NCBI GenBank assembly: GCA_940337035.1
Contig: CALNHX010005237.1
Span: forward strand, 46,922-110,921
Length of the DNA stretch: 64,000 nt
Source: Agriotes lineatus
Lineage: Eukaryota > Arthropoda > Insecta > Coleoptera > Elateridae
Direction of reading: 5' to 3'
The position numbers were made by a program, and so were the translations under genes. The notes under the pieces are model-generated. The model was given only the letters and a program-made list of their open reading frames with translations. It ran no database searches and was not told the DNA's origin. This document shows positions 62,701 to 64,000 of this stretch, piece after piece (within the stretch, counting starts at the first letter, position 1; each line of letters begins with the position of its first letter).

Positions 62701-63515
62701 TGGAGTTCTTAGCTATCAACTACAACGAACAAACCTATTTTGAAATCCAAGAGAACAAGTTAAAGGAGATCGAGCCAATAGGAAAACATCTTTACCTATG
62801 TAGGCCATCCGCCGTTCGAAGTATTGAAGACAATCCTAATTGCATCATTGACGAAATCTATCAACGATTAAACAAGATCAAATGTTTGGTCCATCAGTTT
62901 ACAGTTAAGACCCTGGTATGGAAGAAACTGTACGCAGCGAATACATGGTTGTTTATTCCCAATCAACCCACAACAGCAGCAGTACAATGCAGCGGGAATC
63001 GAGAAGATGTGAAGATTCAAGATGTTGGCATAATCCAGATATCCCCAGATTGTACTATATACACCAAACGGACTACCTTGCATACTCAGCTATTCACTAC
63101 TATTCCTGTCGTAGCTGGGTTCAACAAACCAATGCAAGTAATTATTAACACTACTTTGCAGAATACGAGCACCCACCCTCAACTGCAAATGGAGGAACCT
63201 GTGTTGCTACCGTCCGATCATTTTCAACGCCTACAAGAAGAAGAGGACGAGTTGCAGCTACATCAGGAATATCCATTGTGGCACCATCAACATACCATCA
63301 TGGTGAACACTGGTACTACAATCGGTATCTTGGTATCAGTTTGTATCATCTGGACATTATGGAAGTACTGGAGAAAGAATAGGAAACCGCAGCCACGCCC
63401 AAATTCAGACCCGTCAGAGAGCTTCAGGTTACAACCACTGCCACCTGACGAAGAAGATGGAGAGACAGCCTCAGCCACACCATCCCGGCCTTTTGTCGCT
63501 CGGCAGAATGTTTAG
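59706..63515 (+). CDS. BEL RNase H-like, integrase, DUF5641 and envelope-like polyprotein
   Basis: 1269 codons without a stop. Order: RISLLTAKSKVAPIK-type start of the A17/RNase H-like region (1-110) with LPRLELCAASLAAKML and AWSDSMITLSWIR; H2C2 zinc motif near 295-333 (HQKLLHGGSQ, CMKC); integrase core with D near 364 (HTGLDYAG), D near 431 (YSDNGTTF) and E near 482 (FGGIWEAAVKS); DUF5641-like tail near 560-670. Then a hydrophobic segment TKTITLLLTLCTIISA (about 679-695) that could act as a signal sequence, a furin-like RTKR|GLLG site near 792-799, a coiled-coil-rich ectodomain and a C-terminal membrane anchor GILVSVCIIWTLW (about 1207) with a cytoplasmic tail. The envelope-like part resembles insect retrovirus and baculovirus F-type fusion proteins. 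Being fused to pol, it would need proteolysis or splicing; with RT deleted the copy is not autonomous. Confidence 0.85.
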   Translation: MSQAVMSQDGRIQISLLTAKSKVAPIKMKKTLPRLELCAASLAAKMLKEAISALDIPSISIFAWSDSMITLSWIRAGPEKWKTFVANRVTEILEVTPSGNWHHVRSEDNPADAVSRGLTPVKLQHHLLWWNGPQWLRTNPLPLTETTIPITATEEEKIHQVQAFIASKEELDILSKYSSLQKLLRVTAYCNRFAQKCRRQQFPTEYPTAAELNNCLIQIIRIVQARSWATEIQTLKKNISVHTKSSLAPLRPFIDDEGTLRVGGRLQNSMLPYNEKHPILIPHNSHLAHLIVRDVHQKLLHGGSQATAAYIRRKFWIINVKKIIRKEIHTCMKCFAFRRQPLQQLMGNLPEPRVTPSLPFSHTGLDYAGPIQIRTAKGRGNKSYKGYIVIFVCLATKAVHLEAVSDLTTNAFLAAFRRFTSRRGTCLHIYSDNGTTFVGANRVLQKDFKKTLGDFSVQEKLTQEGIQWHFIPPATPHFGGIWEAAVKSTKYHMKRIVGNSTLTFEELSTLLYQIEACLNSRPLCPLTTDPNDVVALTPGHFLIGRELITPNEPPLEVHSETLTRWKLLQKLKNDFWKIWSKEYLSGLQRRTKWTSKEENLQVGDLVLQKDENSPPNRWPLARVTEVHPGTDGIVRVATVKTKGDTILKRPITKLVPLPRQEEEEGSRKQSRGSGVSTVTKTITLLLTLCTIISATKGSYTVKYPSPGLFIEELGHAKLSRGNFRIEVAVNISSIQVDEEDINKTIQQMNTLCDKALVLSAESHCKELNHHLREQQRQIIWNMRSIYSQDVRTKRGLLGQLLTSVFGVNDEVYHDIESLEKNQLELIHSSNRQTKIMLSTAATLNETEARISQKLDNFRRKLNEGLLAINEMEPWYKKTDDNKLNIHVLTSYQMATNYLQEMGEKYKQLLNVKFKRADIMQFIPSSQFDRIMTNAMVNLPANLEILTTPTHKMEVSFNNESIEIFSYFHITEKREYNLIKPTPIPVKKGNGTYASLNLPMEFLAINYNEQTYFEIQENKLKEIEPIGKHLYLCRPSAVRSIEDNPNCIIDEIYQRLNKIKCLVHQFTVKTLVWKKLYAANTWLFIPNQPTTAAVQCSGNREDVKIQDVGIIQISPDCTIYTKRTTLHTQLFTTIPVVAGFNKPMQVIINTTLQNTSTHPQLQMEEPVLLPSDHFQRLQEEEDELQLHQEYPLWHHQHTIMVNTGTTIGILVSVCIIWTLWKYWRKNRKPQPRPNSDPSESFRLQPLPPDEEDGETASATPSRPFVARQNV

Positions 63516-63982
63516 GAACCAAACATAAATTTTAATCCTTTTAATTTAATTAGGCGAATATTTCACAAACACATATCGCATACGGAAAATGCTTAACAAA
63601 GCGTCAGCAGTAATGTAATCAGTGCTCGAATGACCGGTGAATAGCCTGCAATTCTGCACTCTGCAAGTTTGTTTGTTATGAAATTGAATACGCAAGTGCA
63701 TATGCGAGCTGAAACTAGGGCAAATATTAAACTTTGTACGCTAAGTCAGTATTTTTATATGTATAAATAGACAAATATTCTAGTCAATAAACATACAGTT
63801 TGAAGTCTTGTTTCACTGTGTCACGCTGACCAACGGTCCCAGGTCTTTTTTGGTACATCATCTCGTGTGAGACCGCACGAGACCGTTGGTTTGCACCCCT
63901 TTTTAATTCCTGCACCCCTAAGATATTCCTGCAACTGTCCAAATTAAATTCATACAGTCCATTACAAGCTCCACCCTGAACA
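63509..63982 (+). repeat. 3' LTR of BEL/Pao element
   Basis: 474 bp, beginning TGTTTAGGAACC. The stop codon of the polyprotein (TAG, 63513-63515) lies within its first seven bases. Hairpin and loop differ from the 5' LTR. Confidence 0.85.
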
Positions 63983-64000
63983 ATCGGTTTGAACGTCTCA
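63983..64000. other. Flank after the BEL element
   Basis: ATCGGTTTGAACGTCTCA; too short to assign. Confidence 0.4.

Larger units (their letters stand above)
56888..63982 (+). mobile_element. BEL/Pao LTR retrotransposon with envelope-like region, RT-deleted
   Basis: Two LTRs (56888-57368 and 63509-63982), both TGTTTA...CTGAACA, flank a 6.1-kb interior with the BEL order gag (DUF1759), protease (DUF1758-like), [RT missing], RNase H-like region, integrase, DUF5641 and an envelope-like glycoprotein. TGGTCCTTCGA after the 5' LTR suits the BEL primer site. The gag-protease part is broken into several frames, whereas the RNase H-integrase-envelope part is one open frame of 1269 codons. No clear 5-bp duplication was found: ATCGG follows the 3' LTR and occurs 11 bp before the 5' LTR, which may mark an altered left end. 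Confidence 0.9.

Overview
The window is a stretch of AT-rich insect nuclear DNA made almost entirely of transposable elements, many inserted inside one another. The insect assignment rests on a gustatory-receptor-like gene, a BEL/Pao element with an envelope-like region, a CsRn1/Kabuki-type Ty3/Gypsy element, Jockey-type reverse transcriptases and many short inverted-repeat elements. A beetle is a reasonable guess but is not proven. No rRNA, CRISPR or operon is visible. Most protein-coding remnants belong to mobile elements; the non-TE candidates are a tandem C2H2 zinc-finger gene and the damaged gustatory receptor.

Layout. 0-5 kb: an old flank with a reverse-transcriptase fragment and a MITE, then a structurally complete hAT transposon (2503-5073) with an open 614-codon transposase, matching terminal repeats and a perfect 8-bp target duplication. 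5.2-9.7 kb: a CsRn1-like Ty3/Gypsy retrotransposon with both LTRs and a TACA duplication; its gag is broken and pol has lost key residues. 11.3-12.1 kb: a tandem array with alternating 161/165-bp units. 12.1-15.2 kb: a non-LTR reverse-transcriptase pseudogene split by a long-TIR element carrying the wreck of a predicted XPG/FEN1-like nuclease gene with a cysteine-rich tail. 15.6-19.6 kb: GC-rich minisatellites, compound hairpins and the N-terminal part of a Crypton-like tyrosine recombinase. 20.1-22.2 kb: a TTAA-flanked foldback element and a short hAT MITE.

22.4-34.6 kb is a Russian doll. A zinc-finger gene on the minus strand is split by a hAT-type element, which itself holds a 3.4-kb hAT element and a 6.9-kb element with roughly 0.55-0.6 kb TIRs, AG/CT termini and a 6-bp duplication. 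The 6.9-kb element has Polinton/Maverick-like ends but none of the Polinton genes. It carries one intact 611-codon ORF whose motifs resemble rolling-circle initiator (Rep_trans/HUH-like) proteins, a small membrane-protein ORF, decayed internal gene copies, and an outward-facing tRNA-like sequence in each TIR. This is the strongest candidate for an undescribed system here.

34.6-44.5 kb: the main zinc-finger exon (13 fingers), a Crypton-like recombinase pseudogene broken by a MITE, a hAT MITE, and a non-autonomous LTR element with 1.4-kb LTRs, each holding a tRNA-Leu-like sequence. 46-54 kb: foldback elements, a second long-TIR element with the same XPG-like family as the one at 12.5 kb, and Jockey-type pseudogenes. 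55-56.4 kb: the gustatory-receptor pseudogene. 56.9-64 kb: a BEL/Pao retrotransposon with both LTRs, a large deletion removing the RT domain, and RNase H, integrase and envelope-like regions in a single open frame.
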